In this document: positions 37,416 to 47,305 of the stretch, piece by piece
Position numbering within the stretch: position 1 is the first letter of the stretch
How the letters are laid out: each line of letters opens with the position of its first letter
Source of the DNA: Pseudomonas paraversuta
Lineage (GTDB): Bacteria > Pseudomonadota > Gammaproteobacteria > Pseudomonadales > Pseudomonadaceae
DNA length: 64,000 bases
Assembly: GCF_904063065.1 (NCBI RefSeq)
Contig: NZ_CAJFCL010000007.1
Coordinates: 62,001-126,000 of the forward strand
Direction of reading: 5' to 3'
Notes under the pieces: generated by a model
The model's input: only the letters and a program-made list of their open reading frames with translations
Databases searched by the model: none
What the model was told of the DNA's origin: nothing
Position numbers and translations under genes: made by a program

Positions 37416-38284
37416 TGAGCCTGCTAGATGAAAAACAACGCAATGCCGTACTGCGCACCCTGAACGAACTGCGCCGCGCAGCTCCCGCCAGACCGGGCGA
37501 GCAATACGGTGCCCCGGGTAACGGCTCAAGTCTGCTGCTCAGCTTCGGCACCGTCTGCGTGATAGTCGCCCTGTGGTTCTTGGCCACCCGTAACGGCTGG
37601 ATCAAACCGTTGTTTCTGCCCTCACCGCAAGCGGTATGGGCGCAAATCGTGGATGTCAGTCGCGACGGTTTTGCCGATGCCAGCCTGCTGACCCACATAG
37701 GCTGGAGTGCCTTGCGGGTATTTGGCGCCTTTGCACTGGCCGCGTTGACGGCGATTCCGGTGGGTATTTTGATGGGCGTCAATCGGGTCGCCCGCGGGGT
37801 GTTCGACCCGCTGGTGGAGTTTTATCGACCCTTGCCGCCGCTGGCCTACCTGCCGCTGGTGGTGATCTGGATGGGCATCGGCGAAGGCTCGAAAGTGCTG
37901 TTGATCTACCTCGCAATGTTCGCCCCGTTGGCGCTGAGTGCCCGGGCCGGCGTCAAGTCGGTGGCCATCGAGCAAATCCATGCGGCGTACTCGATGGGCG
38001 CCAGCCGGGGGCAGGTGCTCAAGTACGTGATCCTGCCCGCCGCGTTGCCCGAAATACTCACCGGAATGCGCATCGCCATAGGTTTTGGCTGGACCACCCT
38101 GGTGGCGGCGGAAATGGTCGCAGCCACCGCAGGGCTGGGGTTCATGGTACTCACAGCGTCCAAGTTCATGGCCACCGACGTGGTGATCATGGGCATCCTG
38201 ATGATCGGCGTACTGGCGCTGCTGTTCGACCTGGGGATGCGCTGGCTAGAGCGCAGACTGGTGCCGTGGAAAGGCCGGGGGTAA
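37415..38284 (+). CDS. tauC: Taurine ABC transporter, permease
   Basis: A 289-residue inner-membrane permease with about six hydrophobic segments. The coupling motif EQIHAAYSMGASRGQVLKYVILPAALPEILTGMRIAIGFGWTTLVAAEM is the EAA loop typical of nitrate/sulfonate/taurine importers. The start overlaps the tauB stop (TAATG). Last gene of tauABC; no clear terminator follows in the 136-base gap before the convergent TetR gene, which contains a REP-like stretch near 38370. Confidence 0.94.
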   Translation: MSLLDEKQRNAVLRTLNELRRAAPARPGEQYGAPGNGSSLLLSFGTVCVIVALWFLATRNGWIKPLFLPSPQAVWAQIVDVSRDGFADASLLTHIGWSALRVFGAFALAALTAIPVGILMGVNRVARGVFDPLVEFYRPLPPLAYLPLVVIWMGIGEGSKVLLIYLAMFAPLALSARAGVKSVAIEQIHAAYSMGASRGQVLKYVILPAALPEILTGMRIAIGFGWTTLVAAEMVAATAGLGFMVLTASKFMATDVVIMGILMIGVLALLFDLGMRWLERRLVPWKGRG

Positions 38285-38420
38285 GCGCCACATCATTCCT
38301 GTAACCCTGCTCAAGCGAGCGTCTCAAGAAGACTGCATTCTTTTGCCAATCAATATCGGTTCGATAAAAGCTCGCTCCTGCAGAGGACGGCGCGGGCATG
38401 CCCGTTTGTTTGCAGCGGTT

Positions 38421-39116
38421 TTATCGCGCCAAGCCGCGCAACAGGGCCACGGTCTGCTCGTGCACTATCTTCATCAACAGGGCGTAGCGCTTCGGCGTCA
38501 GCACATCCCAGTCCAGCGCCCTGAGCGAGCTGGCACGGGTCAGGTGGAATGGCAGCAACTGCCCGGTCAGGGTCATGGAGCGCAGGATGCACTCCTCCTG
38601 ACTCGCCTGCGGCCCCATCAACCGCGAGATGATGCCACTGGTCACACCGATAATGCGCTGGCCAATGCGCTGGTTGATCACCTCTTCACCTGCATTCGGC
38701 CCCAACCCGGACTGCTCGCGCGCATAAAATTTGCGCCAGCTGCTGGTGCGGTTGGAAACCAGCATGAACTCGGCAATTCTGCTCTGGATCGAGCAGAAGG
38801 TTTCAATCAGCTGCTCAGTGTCGGGCCGGCCACCCAGTTGCGCCTGCGCCTCTTCGATGGTCGGCGCCAGGAAGTCCCAGATGTGCTCGACCATATGTTC
38901 GATGCAGGCGTTATAGACCCCTTCCTTGCTTTTGAAATAGTAATTGAGCGCAGGCGCATTGGCCCCTGCCAACTCGGCAATTTCCCGTGTCGATGCACCC
39001 TCGTAACCCTGCTCGCCGAACAGCTTCAACGCTGCTTCGATAATCCGCGCACTGGTTTCATCCCCACAGGGGTAACCGCCTTCGCTGGCTGATCGGCGCC
39101 GGTGAATGGTGCTCAT
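38421..39116 (-). CDS. TetR family transcriptional regulator (CerR-type C-terminal domain)
   Basis: A 231-residue TetR-type repressor. Helix-turn-helix at about residues 23-68 (SARIIEAALKLFGEQGYEGASTREIAELAGANAPALNYYFKSKEGVYNA). The C-terminal part (QSRIAEFMLVSNRTSSWRKFYAREQ...) resembles the CerR/YbiH group, whose members often control efflux pumps. No pump gene is next to it: upstream is a MocR gene, downstream tauC on the other strand. Its target is therefore unknown; it may mainly control itself through the palindrome at 39156-39173. Confidence 0.88.
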   Translation of the reverse strand: MSTIHRRRSASEGGYPCGDETSARIIEAALKLFGEQGYEGASTREIAELAGANAPALNYYFKSKEGVYNACIEHMVEHIWDFLAPTIEEAQAQLGGRPDTEQLIETFCSIQSRIAEFMLVSNRTSSWRKFYAREQSGLGPNAGEEVINQRIGQRIIGVTSGIISRLMGPQASQEECILRSMTLTGQLLPFHLTRASSLRALDWDVLTPKRYALLMKIVHEQTVALLRGLAR

Positions 39117-39155
39117 GGGTTTCTCCTTGATCGATGAGGAGGCGAGTGTGCCTCA

Positions 39156-39173
39156 ATTTATATCGATAGAAAT
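39156..39173. promoter_or_regulatory. Candidate TetR operator
   Basis: An 18-base palindrome (ATTTATATCGATAGAAAT, symmetric except for one base pair) lies 40 bases upstream of the TetR start, in an A+T-rich promoter-like stretch. Position and symmetry fit autorepression. The rest of the 295-base gap up to 39411 shows no gene. Confidence 0.45.
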
Positions 39174-39411
39174 AACTTTACCGAAGGCAGTAATTATTCA
39201 ACGGCTAACAATTCAGGCCACCATGACCGTACATCAGCCGGCTGACCGACCAACTCAACGGCATCACTCGCGCAAGCCGCTGAAAACCGTACCCGGTACC
39301 GCGCAGAGCAGGCCCGGGTGCACAGTGACGGGCAACTGATCAAAGACTCCATAGCGCTGCAAAAGAGTCTTGGGTTAGGGTGGCGTTCCGCCGAATGATC
39401 CAGGGTTACCC

Positions 39412-40923
39412 ATGCGCTCCAGCCAGCATGATTTGATGTGGCGCCAGCTGCTGCCCAAAGTGCGCAAGCATGATGAACCGCTGCAGGTTCAACTGTGCAC
39501 CGCCTTTGTCACAGCCATGCTGGAGGGACGTTTGCCCGCCGGTACACGCCTGCCGTCGAGTCGGGATCTGGCGCTGCTGACCGGGGTTTCGCGCAACACC
39601 GCGGTGCTGGTGTATGAGCGACTGGTGGCCGAGGGGTATGTGGATTCACGCCCCCGCGACGGGTTCTTTGTTTGCGGGGCCATTACCCCGACGCAACAGG
39701 CCCGGGCCTCGCCCGCCCCGACAGCGCAGCCGCCGGACTGGTCTGCCCGCATGCACCGCGCCGGGCCTGAAATAGTGTGGGCCGATCGCCCGCCGATCTG
39801 GCGCGAAGTGCGCTACCCCTTCATCTACGGCCAGTTCGATCCCAAGCAGTTTCCGCTCTCGCAGTGGCGCCAGTGCAGCCGTCAGGCCCTGGAGGTCAAA
39901 GCGGTGGATCGCTGGTGGCAAGAAGGCGAGAACGTTGGTGAAAGCCAGTTGATCGACCAGTTGATTCGCCGCGTGTTGCCCCGCCGCGGAATCGCTGCGA
40001 CCCACGATCAAGTGCTGCTGACCCTGGGCCGTCAGCAGAGCTTTTACTTGCTGGCGCGATTATTTGCCCGACCGGGCAGCGTCATCGGGGTTGAAGAACC
40101 CGGCTATCGCGATCCGCGCAATGCCTTTGCCCACGATGGCGCCCAGGTGCTGCCCTTGCCTGTCGACGAGCAGGGGCTGCAAATTTCCCCGGCCCTGGCA
40201 CAGTGCGACTACCTGTACTGCACGCCGGCCTACCAGTGCCCCACCGGGGTGACCATGAGCCAGGCCCGACGCCTGGCCCTGCTCGAACATGCGCAACGGC
40301 ATGACCAGGTGCTGTTCGAGGACGATGACGACCCCGAAACCGAATATGACGGCCACGCCTTGCCGGCCCTCAAGGCCATCGACCCGGCGCAGCGGGTGAT
40401 CTATCTCAGCAGTTTGTCCAAACTGCTGTCACCGGGGCTGGGCATCGGCTACATCGTGGCACCCGCCCCCGTCATCGAGCAGTTGCGTCAGTTGCAACGC
40501 CTGATGATTCGGCAAATCCCCGGCAACAATCAGATCACCGCAGCGCTGTTTATTCAGCAAGGCCACTACGACCGCCTGTTGCAGCAGGCCCGGGAGAACC
40601 TGCAGCTGCGCGCCCTCGCGGTAACCCGGGCACTGCGTGAAGCATTGCCCGACGCCGAGTTCGCCATGCCCAGTGGCGGCGCTACCCTGTGGCTGAAACT
40701 GGCGGGCCGGCATGACCTGCTGAGCCTGTACTACGCAGGCGTGGCCAAAGGCGTGCTGTTTGATCCGGGCAATGCGTTCTGCCTTGATCCCGACACCCTG
40801 ACCCGGCCGAGCATTCGCCTGGGATTTGGCTCCATTGCCCAGGAGTTGATTGCGCCCGGGATCCAGCTATTGGGCCAGGTCATCAACAGCCACGCCCGGC
40901 GCCCCGGGGTTGTGCGCTCCTGA
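39412..40923 (+). CDS. MocR-type GntR regulator with aminotransferase domain
   Basis: A 503-residue PLP-dependent MocR regulator: GntR winged helix (VQLCTAFVTAMLEGRLPAGTRLPSSRDLALLTGVSRNTAVLVYERLVAEGYV) and aminotransferase-like domain with GVEEPGYRDPRNAF, VLFEDDDDPETEYDG and the PLP lysine in YLSSLSKLLSPGLGIGYI. It is a paralogue of the TauR-like protein in layout, yet clearly different in sequence. It precedes the OprB-amidase-MFS genes on the same strand, 274 bases away, and is the best candidate for their regulator. Confidence 0.9.
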   Translation: MRSSQHDLMWRQLLPKVRKHDEPLQVQLCTAFVTAMLEGRLPAGTRLPSSRDLALLTGVSRNTAVLVYERLVAEGYVDSRPRDGFFVCGAITPTQQARASPAPTAQPPDWSARMHRAGPEIVWADRPPIWREVRYPFIYGQFDPKQFPLSQWRQCSRQALEVKAVDRWWQEGENVGESQLIDQLIRRVLPRRGIAATHDQVLLTLGRQQSFYLLARLFARPGSVIGVEEPGYRDPRNAFAHDGAQVLPLPVDEQGLQISPALAQCDYLYCTPAYQCPTGVTMSQARRLALLEHAQRHDQVLFEDDDDPETEYDGHALPALKAIDPAQRVIYLSSLSKLLSPGLGIGYIVAPAPVIEQLRQLQRLMIRQIPGNNQITAALFIQQGHYDRLLQQARENLQLRALAVTRALREALPDAEFAMPSGGATLWLKLAGRHDLLSLYYAGVAKGVLFDPGNAFCLDPDTLTRPSIRLGFGSIAQELIAPGIQLLGQVINSHARRPGVVRS

Positions 40924-40961
40924 GGGACTTGCACCACAACAACACTTTCCCCAGCGCTGAT

Positions 40962-41062
40962 CGCTGACGAGGCACAAGGCTGCGATGGGTTACGCAGCGA
41001 CCCTGAAATTTTGCCGGGCCTGCGGCCCTTATCGCAGGCTCGTGCCTGGTCAGCGGCTACAG
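40962..41062. repeat. REPIN of the second Pseudomonas REP family
   Basis: CGCTGACGAGGCACAAGGCTGCGA at the left is mirrored at the right by a near-complement ending GTCAGCGGCTACAG; each half also contains its own hairpin (GCTGCG...CGCAGC and GCCTGCG...CGCAGGC). Typical REP doublet, a different family from the arrays near 21, 26 and 33 kb. Confidence 0.75.
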
Positions 41063-41197
41063 ATTTTGCCTTGGCTGCTGGCCTCATCGATACTCACCGT
41101 TGGCCCCATCCGCTGGTTGTGAAAATGCAGTACTAATGCTGACCACCACACACCTGGCGTCGTCCTGAAAACATTTTAAGGATGGGAACCTCACACT

Positions 41198-42493
41198 ATG
41201 TGCTCCAAGTCTTCGTTAGCCGTCTGCGTTGCCGCGACAGCCTTTGCTCATCACGCGCTGGCCGCTGACACTCCAGCAGCGCCAGCGTGCGCGCAATACG
41301 AAAAAACCCTGACCCGCGCCGAACTGTCATTCAAGAACGTGCCGGTTTGTGCACGCATCAACCCCGAACTGTGGGGGCTGCGCAAGGAACTGGCCGAGCA
41401 CGGCATCGGCTTCACCGCCACCTCGTACAACGGCTACACCTATGACGTGCTGGGCCACAATGAAAAACCCCAGGTGTACAACGGCCAGAACCCCAGCTAC
41501 AACACCTCGGTCAATCTGTACCTGACCTACGACCTGACCCGCATCGGTTTTGCCAACGATGCCCAGCTGACGCTGTCGGGCAACTGGGTGGACTCGACCT
41601 ACACCCCGGCCAACCCGCGGGTCAAAACCATGTCGGTGTTTGCCATCAACCAGTCCTTTTTCGACCACCAGCTGGAGCTGGAATACGGCTTTATCCCCGG
41701 TGTGCGGTTGTTCTACGGCATGGCCCTGGGTGGCAGTGCGTCCACCGCCGCTCTGGGGCCCAGCAGTGTGGTGCCGTTCCAGGTCGGAATGTCCGCCACC
41801 GAGCCGACGCCCACCTTCAACGTCATCGTCCGCGACCCGTCGCTGCACTTTTACAACAGTACCGCCGTGACCCGCAGCGTCAGCCCCGAAGGCATTCAAA
41901 AAGACATCGATCTCAACCCCAGCGGCTTTCGCCTGAGCGTGCAGGATGCCCGCGCCCTGTTCATCAACGAGGCCGGCTACAAACAGGCCGCCTCCCCGAC
42001 CACCAACGGCATGTGGCTGCGGGCCGGAGCGATGTACAACAGCAGTGAGTACACCGAGTTTTTGAGCACCAGGAAGTCGGACAACAACTACGGGGTGTAT
42101 CTGGCCGAAACGGTGCAGGTCAGCAAGCCCTACGGCGATGCACGGGGCTGGTACCTGGACAGCAAAATCGATTACTCCCCCGACTCGGTCAACGCCATCA
42201 ACAAGGCATTCCAGATCAGCGCCTTCAACATCGGCCCGTTCGCCAGCCGCCCCGCAGACATGGCCGCCGTGGGACTGACCAAAAGTTACTATAGCGACGA
42301 TTTACGCAAAGCCACCCGGGCCTACGGCCAGGAAAGCGCGCCCTATACCCTGGCCGTGACCGCCTCCTATGCCGCCCGGCTGATCCCCGGGGTGTACTTG
42401 ATCAGCGGCCTGACCTATACCAAAAACCCGGTATTTACCCCGATTCATTCCGATGCCCTGTTGTGGCAGGAATCGCTGAACTTCCTGTTTTAA
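41198..42493 (+). CDS. OprB-family outer-membrane porin
   Basis: A 431-residue outer-membrane porin. Signal peptide ending HHALAAD (about residue 23), then an OprB-like start (KNVPVCARINPELWGLRKELAEHGIGFTATSYNGYTYDVLG) and a 16-strand-type barrel ending WQESLNFLF with the terminal Phe needed for assembly. OprB proteins pass sugars, but this one is followed by an amidase and an MFS permease, so it may admit an amide or a lactam-like compound. First gene of the unit. Confidence 0.86.
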   Translation: MCSKSSLAVCVAATAFAHHALAADTPAAPACAQYEKTLTRAELSFKNVPVCARINPELWGLRKELAEHGIGFTATSYNGYTYDVLGHNEKPQVYNGQNPSYNTSVNLYLTYDLTRIGFANDAQLTLSGNWVDSTYTPANPRVKTMSVFAINQSFFDHQLELEYGFIPGVRLFYGMALGGSASTAALGPSSVVPFQVGMSATEPTPTFNVIVRDPSLHFYNSTAVTRSVSPEGIQKDIDLNPSGFRLSVQDARALFINEAGYKQAASPTTNGMWLRAGAMYNSSEYTEFLSTRKSDNNYGVYLAETVQVSKPYGDARGWYLDSKIDYSPDSVNAINKAFQISAFNIGPFASRPADMAAVGLTKSYYSDDLRKATRAYGQESAPYTLAVTASYAARLIPGVYLISGLTYTKNPVFTPIHSDALLWQESLNFLF

Positions 42494-42520
42494 GACCCGG
42501 ACCGCAGCCCATAGCAGCCT

Positions 42521-42551
42521 GATTTCGCCCCGTCACCTGCAGGGCGAAATC
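42521..42551 (+). other. Hairpin between the porin and amidase genes
   Basis: GATTTCGCCC (42521-42530) and GGGCGAAATC (42542-42551) form a perfect ten-base-pair stem. No T-run follows, so complete termination is unlikely; it could lower expression of the amidase compared with the porin. Confidence 0.5.
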
Positions 42552-42571
42552 CTTTCGCGAGGCCAGAAAAC

Positions 42572-44032
42572 ATGAGCACTGAAGTGAATCAATTATCCGC
42601 CGCTGACTACTTGTCGCTGGACGCCACGGCCATGGCCGAAGCGGTCCGCTGCGGCGAACTCTCGGGCCAGGCACTGCTCCATGGGGCGCAAGCCCGCTGT
42701 GATGCAGTCAACCCGCAGATCAACGCCGTGAACATGCGCCATGACGACCATGCCGCGACGATCCTGCAGGCACGCCGTGCCACCGGTACAGAACGCTCGG
42801 GGCTTCTGGCCGGGGTGCCGATGCTGCTCAAGGATCTGAACACCCACCTGCGGGGCACCCTGACCAGCAATGGCTCGCGGCTACTGGCAGACGCCCCGCC
42901 TGCCACCTTTGACAGCACCATCGTCCAGCGCTATCAGGACGCAGGCATGCTGATTTTCGGCAAAACCGCCAGCCCCGAATTTGGTCTGAGCACCACCACC
43001 GAGTCGTCGCTGTGGGGCCAGACCCGTAACCCGTGGAACCTGGCCCACAGTGCCGGTGGCTCGTCGGGAGGGGCGGCAGCGGCCGTGGCGGCAGGCATAG
43101 TGCCGGTGGCCCACGCCACCGACGGCGGCGGTTCGATCCGCATCCCGGCGTCCTATTGCGGGGTGTTTGGCCTCAAGCCCACCCGCTACCGCAACCCCCA
43201 GGGGCCACAGGCCTTTGAAGGCTGGTTCGGTGCCAGTTGCGGGCATGTGGTGTCACGCAGCGTGCGCGATTCGGCGCTGTTGCTGGATGCCAGCCACGGT
43301 CACGAATATGGCAGCCCGTACTGGCTGGCACCGCAGACCGGGAGTTTCAGCGAAGCCGTGGGGCGAGCCCCCGGTTCGTTGCGCATTGGCGTGGTTGATC
43401 AGGCCATGACCGGCATTGAACTGGCCCCCGATATCCGCTCGATTCTGCACAGTACTGTTGAATTGCTGTTGAGCCTCGGACACCGGGTTACGCCTTTGAC
43501 GCTGCCGATTGATTCACAACAGCTATACAGCGCCCACGGGACTGTCGGTGCGGCAACCCTGCTGGCCGCCGTACGTGATCGCGAAGCGGTGCTGGGCCGC
43601 AGCTTTCACCCCCATGAGCTGGAGCGTATCAGTCGTCATTTACTGACGGACGCCACCGCCCTCAGCGCTGAAAGCCTGTACCGTGCGCGACGCGCCTTTG
43701 AACTGATCGGCAGTGGCATGGAGCATGTATTCAACGACTACGATCTGTTGCTCAGCCCGGTCACCAGCAGTGTCACCCCCGAGCTGGGGCTCGCCAGCCT
43801 GGACCAGGACTATGGGGATTATATTCAGGGTGTCGTCGCCAGCATCGGCTACACCGTGCTGGCCAATGTCAGTGGCCAGCCTTCGATGTCGGTGCCGCTG
43901 GGCACCAGCCCTGAGGGCTTGCCCGTGGGCATGATGTTTACCGCTGGCCTGTGCCGCGAAGACCTGTTGCTGCAACTGGCCGGACAACTCGAACTGGCCA
44001 GCCCCTGGGCCGGTCGGCGCCCGCAGCTGTAA
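42572..44032 (+). CDS. Amidase (amidase signature family)
   Basis: A 486-residue amidase-signature enzyme. The Ser-cisSer-Lys triad is visible: Lys in [14 protein letters not shown], and the two serines in [43 protein letters not shown]. The [11 protein letters not shown] version and overall size resemble 6-aminohexanoate-cyclic-dimer hydrolase and related broad amidases. No signal peptide, so it is cytoplasmic. Placed between an outer-membrane porin and an MFS permease, it probably hydrolyses an imported amide. Substrate unknown. Confidence 0.88.
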   Translation: MSTEVNQLSAADYLSLDATAMAEAVRCGELSGQALLHGAQARCDAVNPQINAVNMRHDDHAATILQARRATGTERSGLLAGVPMLLKDLNTHLRGTLTSNGSRLLADAPPATFDSTIVQRYQDAGMLIFGKTASPEFGLSTTTESSLWGQTRNPWNLAHSAGGSSGGAAAAVAAGIVPVAHATDGGGSIRIPASYCGVFGLKPTRYRNPQGPQAFEGWFGASCGHVVSRSVRDSALLLDASHGHEYGSPYWLAPQTGSFSEAVGRAPGSLRIGVVDQAMTGIELAPDIRSILHSTVELLLSLGHRVTPLTLPIDSQQLYSAHGTVGAATLLAAVRDREAVLGRSFHPHELERISRHLLTDATALSAESLYRARRAFELIGSGMEHVFNDYDLLLSPVTSSVTPELGLASLDQDYGDYIQGVVASIGYTVLANVSGQPSMSVPLGTSPEGLPVGMMFTAGLCREDLLLQLAGQLELASPWAGRRPQL

Positions 44033-44068
44033 CACCCTCAACCATCAACACTGCCGCACAGGATTGAA

Positions 44069-45382
44069 ATGATGAACACCCAGGTCAGCGGATTTCGCCG
44101 TCATTACACCTTGTTTGTGCTGTTCCTGATTTCGGCTGTCAGCCTGATTGATCGCCAGGTCATGGGCGTGGTGATTGAACCGGTCAAGGCCGAGTTTCAG
44201 GTTTCCGACACCCAGATCGGTCTGCTCACCGGCCTGGCTTTTGCGTTGATCTACTGTGTGTTTGCGATCCCCCTGGGACGCTACGCCGACCGTGGCAACC
44301 GACGCAATCTGATTGGCTGGTGCTGTGCTTTCTGGAGCGTCATGGCCGTGCTCTGCGGGTTTTCCGGGAACTTCCTGAGCCTGGCACTGGCCCGCATCGG
44401 TGTCGCTGTAGGCGAGTCCGGCAGCGGTGCCGCGTCGATGTCGATGATCGTGGATCTGTATCCACCGCAGCAGCGATCCAAGGCCATCAGCGTGTTCATG
44501 CTCGGTGCTCCCATCGGCGCCCTGCTGGGCATGAGCCTGGGAGCCTGGATTGCGTATTACCACGGCTGGCGCGAAGCGTTTATCTGGATGGCCGTTCCGG
44601 GGATCATTGCCGCCGTGCTGCTGCGCTTTACGGCGACCGAGCCGTTGCGCGGACTCTGGGAAAAAGCCAGCCAGTCACGCCCCGACTTACCCCATGAAAG
44701 CCTGATGCAGGTGATGCGAGCCGCCTGGCAGTGCACAACCTTTGTCCGGATTGCCATGGCCGGAGCCCTGCTGGCCTTTGCCAGTTACGCCTTCAGCATC
44801 TGGAGCACTGCCTTTCTGGTGCGCAGCCACGGCCTGAGCCTCAAGGACGCCGGGATCATCATGGGCCTCGCTGCCGGGCCGGGGGCCGTTATCGGTTCAC
44901 TTTCCAGCGGTTGGCTGAGCGCAGGCCTGGCCCGGCATGACAGCCGCTGGCAACTGGGTGTGCCCATTGTCGGGGCGTTGATCGCCTGCCCTATGGCCAT
45001 TGCGTTTGCCCTTTACCCGGCGGGCAATCCCTGGTCGCTGGGGGCGCTGCAAGTACCGCAAGCCGCTGTCTTCATGTTCGGCATGTCAGTGTTCGGCATG
45101 TGGTGGATGGCACCGAGCTACACCGCCATCGCCCAGCTGGTCGCCCCTGAGCGCCGGGCGACCATGATTGCCCTGTATAACTTCGGGATCATGGCCCTGG
45201 GTGCGGGTTTCGGGCCCTTGGCGGTGGGGGTACTGAGCGACCATCTGACGCCCGCCCTGGGGGTGGATGCGCTGCGCTGGTCGCTGGTGATCTGTGCCAG
45301 CAGCTACCTGCTGGCCAGCGGGTTGCTGCTGAGCGTGCTGCGGCCTTATGCCGATAATGCGGCAACCCGGTTAAACCCCTGA
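44069..45382 (+). CDS. MFS transporter (spinster-like)
   Basis: A 437-residue major-facilitator permease with 12 hydrophobic segments. The first segment FLISAVSLIDRQVMGVVIEPVKAEFQVSDTQIGLLTGLAFALIYCVFAIPLGRYADRGNRRNLI contains the MFS loop motif G-x-x-x-D-R-x-x-R-R, and GVAVGESGSGAASMSMIVDLYPPQQRSKAIS is typical of spinster-type members. It follows the amidase gene by 36 bases and closes the porin-amidase unit. Most simply it imports the amidase substrate, though export of a product is possible. Confidence 0.86.
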   Translation: MMNTQVSGFRRHYTLFVLFLISAVSLIDRQVMGVVIEPVKAEFQVSDTQIGLLTGLAFALIYCVFAIPLGRYADRGNRRNLIGWCCAFWSVMAVLCGFSGNFLSLALARIGVAVGESGSGAASMSMIVDLYPPQQRSKAISVFMLGAPIGALLGMSLGAWIAYYHGWREAFIWMAVPGIIAAVLLRFTATEPLRGLWEKASQSRPDLPHESLMQVMRAAWQCTTFVRIAMAGALLAFASYAFSIWSTAFLVRSHGLSLKDAGIIMGLAAGPGAVIGSLSSGWLSAGLARHDSRWQLGVPIVGALIACPMAIAFALYPAGNPWSLGALQVPQAAVFMFGMSVFGMWWMAPSYTAIAQLVAPERRATMIALYNFGIMALGAGFGPLAVGVLSDHLTPALGVDALRWSLVICASSYLLASGLLLSVLRPYADNAATRLNP

Positions 45383-45400
45383 GCCACAGGAATCGGCGGC

Positions 45401-45441
45401 AAAAAAAAGCCCCGCTCTTCTTTCGAAGGCGGGGCTTTTTT
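45401..45441. terminator. Bidirectional rho-independent terminator
   Basis: An A-run, the stem GCCCCGC/GCGGGGC (45409-45415 with 45429-45435), an inner CTTC/GAAG stem, and a T-run. Because A- and T-runs flank both sides, it ends both the plus-strand MFS unit and the minus-strand cyo operon. Confidence 0.9.
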
Positions 45442-45453
45442 GATCTGGCTAAC

Positions 45454-46341
45454 TCAGTGCGCGTAAGTCAGTAACAACTCAGCAGGCACTTTGAAGTCCA
45501 GGGACATCATGACGCTCAGGGCGGTAATGGTGAAGATCGAGAACACGAACAGCTTGCGTGCCCAGACCTTGTCGTCGACCGCCTTGTAACCGGTCCACGC
45601 CATGTACAGCCAGTACATGCCCATCGCAGCTGCCACGGCCATGTAGCTCATGCCGGCGTAACCGCCAAGGGTGAGCATCAGGGTCGCGATCAGGAACGCG
45701 AGGATGTAGAGCAGGATGTGCTTCTTGGCAACCTTGATCCCGCGCTTCACTGGCAACACCGGAATCGATGCGGCCAGGTAATCGTTGAAGCGGAAGATCG
45801 CGATGGCGTAGGAATGCGGCATCTGCCACAGGCTGAACATCACCAGCAAGGTCAGCGCGGCCATGTCGAAGTTATTGCTGACTGCGACGTAGCCGATAAC
45901 CGGCGGCATTGCACCCGACAGACTGCCTATGAGCGTGCCGTGAACCGACTTGCGCTTGAAGTACAGGCTGTACAGACCGACGTAGATCACGAAGCCGATC
46001 GCGGCGAACAATGCCGCCAGCGGGTTAGCCACGCGATACAGCAGTACCAGGCCGGCAACCCCCAGCAAGGTGGCGTAGATCAATGCCACCTTGAGGGAGA
46101 TCAAACCTTGTACCAGTACCCGGTTCTTGGTGCGGTCCATCTTGATGTCGATGTCGCGGTCGATGCAGTTGTTGAACACGCAACCGGACGCAACCACCAG
46201 GGAGGTGCCGATTACCGCGGCCAGGAAGAGGGCAAGATCGAAATGCCCCTTCGAGGCCAGGAAAAACCCGCCTGCCACAGAAAGCACGTTACCGAAAATG
46301 ATCCCCGGTTTGGTGATTTGGATAAAGTGCTTGAAGGACAT
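45454..46341 (-). CDS. cyoE: Protohaem IX farnesyltransferase
   Basis: A 295-residue UbiA-type prenyltransferase with about eight to nine hydrophobic segments that makes haem O for the cytochrome bo3 oxidase. The Asp-rich prenyl-diphosphate motif is in [20 protein letters not shown] (about residues 55-74) and a second conserved loop in [24 protein letters not shown]. Last gene of cyoABCDE, 11 bases after cyoD. Confidence 0.96.
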   Translation of the reverse strand: MSFKHFIQITKPGIIFGNVLSVAGGFFLASKGHFDLALFLAAVIGTSLVVASGCVFNNCIDRDIDIKMDRTKNRVLVQGLISLKVALIYATLLGVAGLVLLYRVANPLAALFAAIGFVIYVGLYSLYFKRKSVHGTLIGSLSGAMPPVIGYVAVSNNFDMAALTLLVMFSLWQMPHSYAIAIFRFNDYLAASIPVLPVKRGIKVAKKHILLYILAFLIATLMLTLGGYAGMSYMAVAAAMGMYWLYMAWTGYKAVDDKVWARKLFVFSIFTITALSVMMSLDFKVPAELLLTYAH

Positions 46342-46352
46342 CGGGTTTTACC

Positions 46353-46679
46353 TCACTTCGCCATCATTTCGGTGTGGATACTGAACATGATCCACAGGGA
46401 CAAGCCCACCAGCAGAACGATAACCATCGCGGCAAATACCAGCGCCGTGACGTTGTTGCGTTGTGCCGCCGAGCGGTCCAGGTGCAGGAAGTACACCAGG
46501 TGAACAACTACTTGCACCACGGCGAACAACAGCACGATCGCCAGGGTGGTCATTTTCGGCAGGCTTGGGTACATCACCAGGCCGAACGGAATGACAGTCA
46601 GGATTACAGACAGGATGAAGCCAATTGCGTAGGACTTCACGCTGCCGTGGTTGGCGCCGTCGGAATGTGCGTTAGCCAT
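46353..46679 (-). CDS. cyoD: Cytochrome bo3 ubiquinol oxidase subunit IV
   Basis: A 108-residue membrane subunit with three hydrophobic segments (SYAIGFILSVILTVIPFGLV, TLAIVLLFAVVQVVVHLVYFLHL, VTALVFAAMVIVLLVGLSLWIMF). It supports assembly of the CuB site in subunit I. Its ATG overlaps the cyoC stop by one base. Confidence 0.95.
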   Translation of the reverse strand: MANAHSDGANHGSVKSYAIGFILSVILTVIPFGLVMYPSLPKMTTLAIVLLFAVVQVVVHLVYFLHLDRSAAQRNNVTALVFAAMVIVLLVGLSLWIMFSIHTEMMAK

Positions 46680-47302
46680 TACAAAGTCCCCATCAGGTAA
46701 ACAACGGTGAATACGCAGATCCAGACCACGTCCAGGAAGTGCCAGAACAGGCTCAGGCAGCTCAGACGGGTCTTGTTGGTCGACGTCAGGCCATTTTTCT
46801 GCACCTGATACATCATGATCGCCATCCAGATCAGACCGCTGGTCACGTGCAGACCGTGGGTACCGACCAGGGTGAAGAACCCGGACAGGAAGCCTGAACG
46901 GCTAGGGCCGTAGCCTTCGGAGATCAACAGATGGAATTCGTTGATTTCCATGGCGATAAAGCCGGCGCCCAGCAGGAACGTCATGGCCAGCCAGAACAAT
47001 ACCTGCTGTTTCTTGCCCTTGAACAACGCCAGCATGGCGAAGCCGTAGGTGATCGAGCTGAACAGCAACAGGGCGGTTTCACCCAGTACGTAAGGCAGCT
47101 CGAAGATGTCGTGGCCCGACGGGCCACCCGCTACGTTGTTAACCAGAACTGCATATACCGCGAAGATCGACGCGAACAAAATGCAGTCGGTCATCAGGTA
47201 GAGCCAGAAACCGAATACGGTAGTCTCGCCCGCGTCGTGGTGTTCCTCGTGCTCATGGTCGTGACCATGAGCGTGTCCAGCAGTGGTCGCTAAGTTCGAC
47301 AT
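46679..47302 (-). CDS. cyoC: Cytochrome bo3 ubiquinol oxidase subunit III
   Basis: A 207-residue haem-copper oxidase subunit III with five hydrophobic segments. [26 protein letters not shown] and [23 protein letters not shown] are the family marks. A histidine-rich N-terminus ([14 protein letters not shown]) is noticeable and is common in Pseudomonas CyoC. Lies three bases after cyoB. Confidence 0.96.
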   Translation of the reverse strand: MSNLATTAGHAHGHDHEHEEHHDAGETTVFGFWLYLMTDCILFASIFAVYAVLVNNVAGGPSGHDIFELPYVLGETALLLFSSITYGFAMLALFKGKKQQVLFWLAMTFLLGAGFIAMEINEFHLLISEGYGPSRSGFLSGFFTLVGTHGLHVTSGLIWMAIMMYQVQKNGLTSTNKTRLSCLSLFWHFLDVVWICVFTVVYLMGTL

Positions 47303-47305
47303 GGT

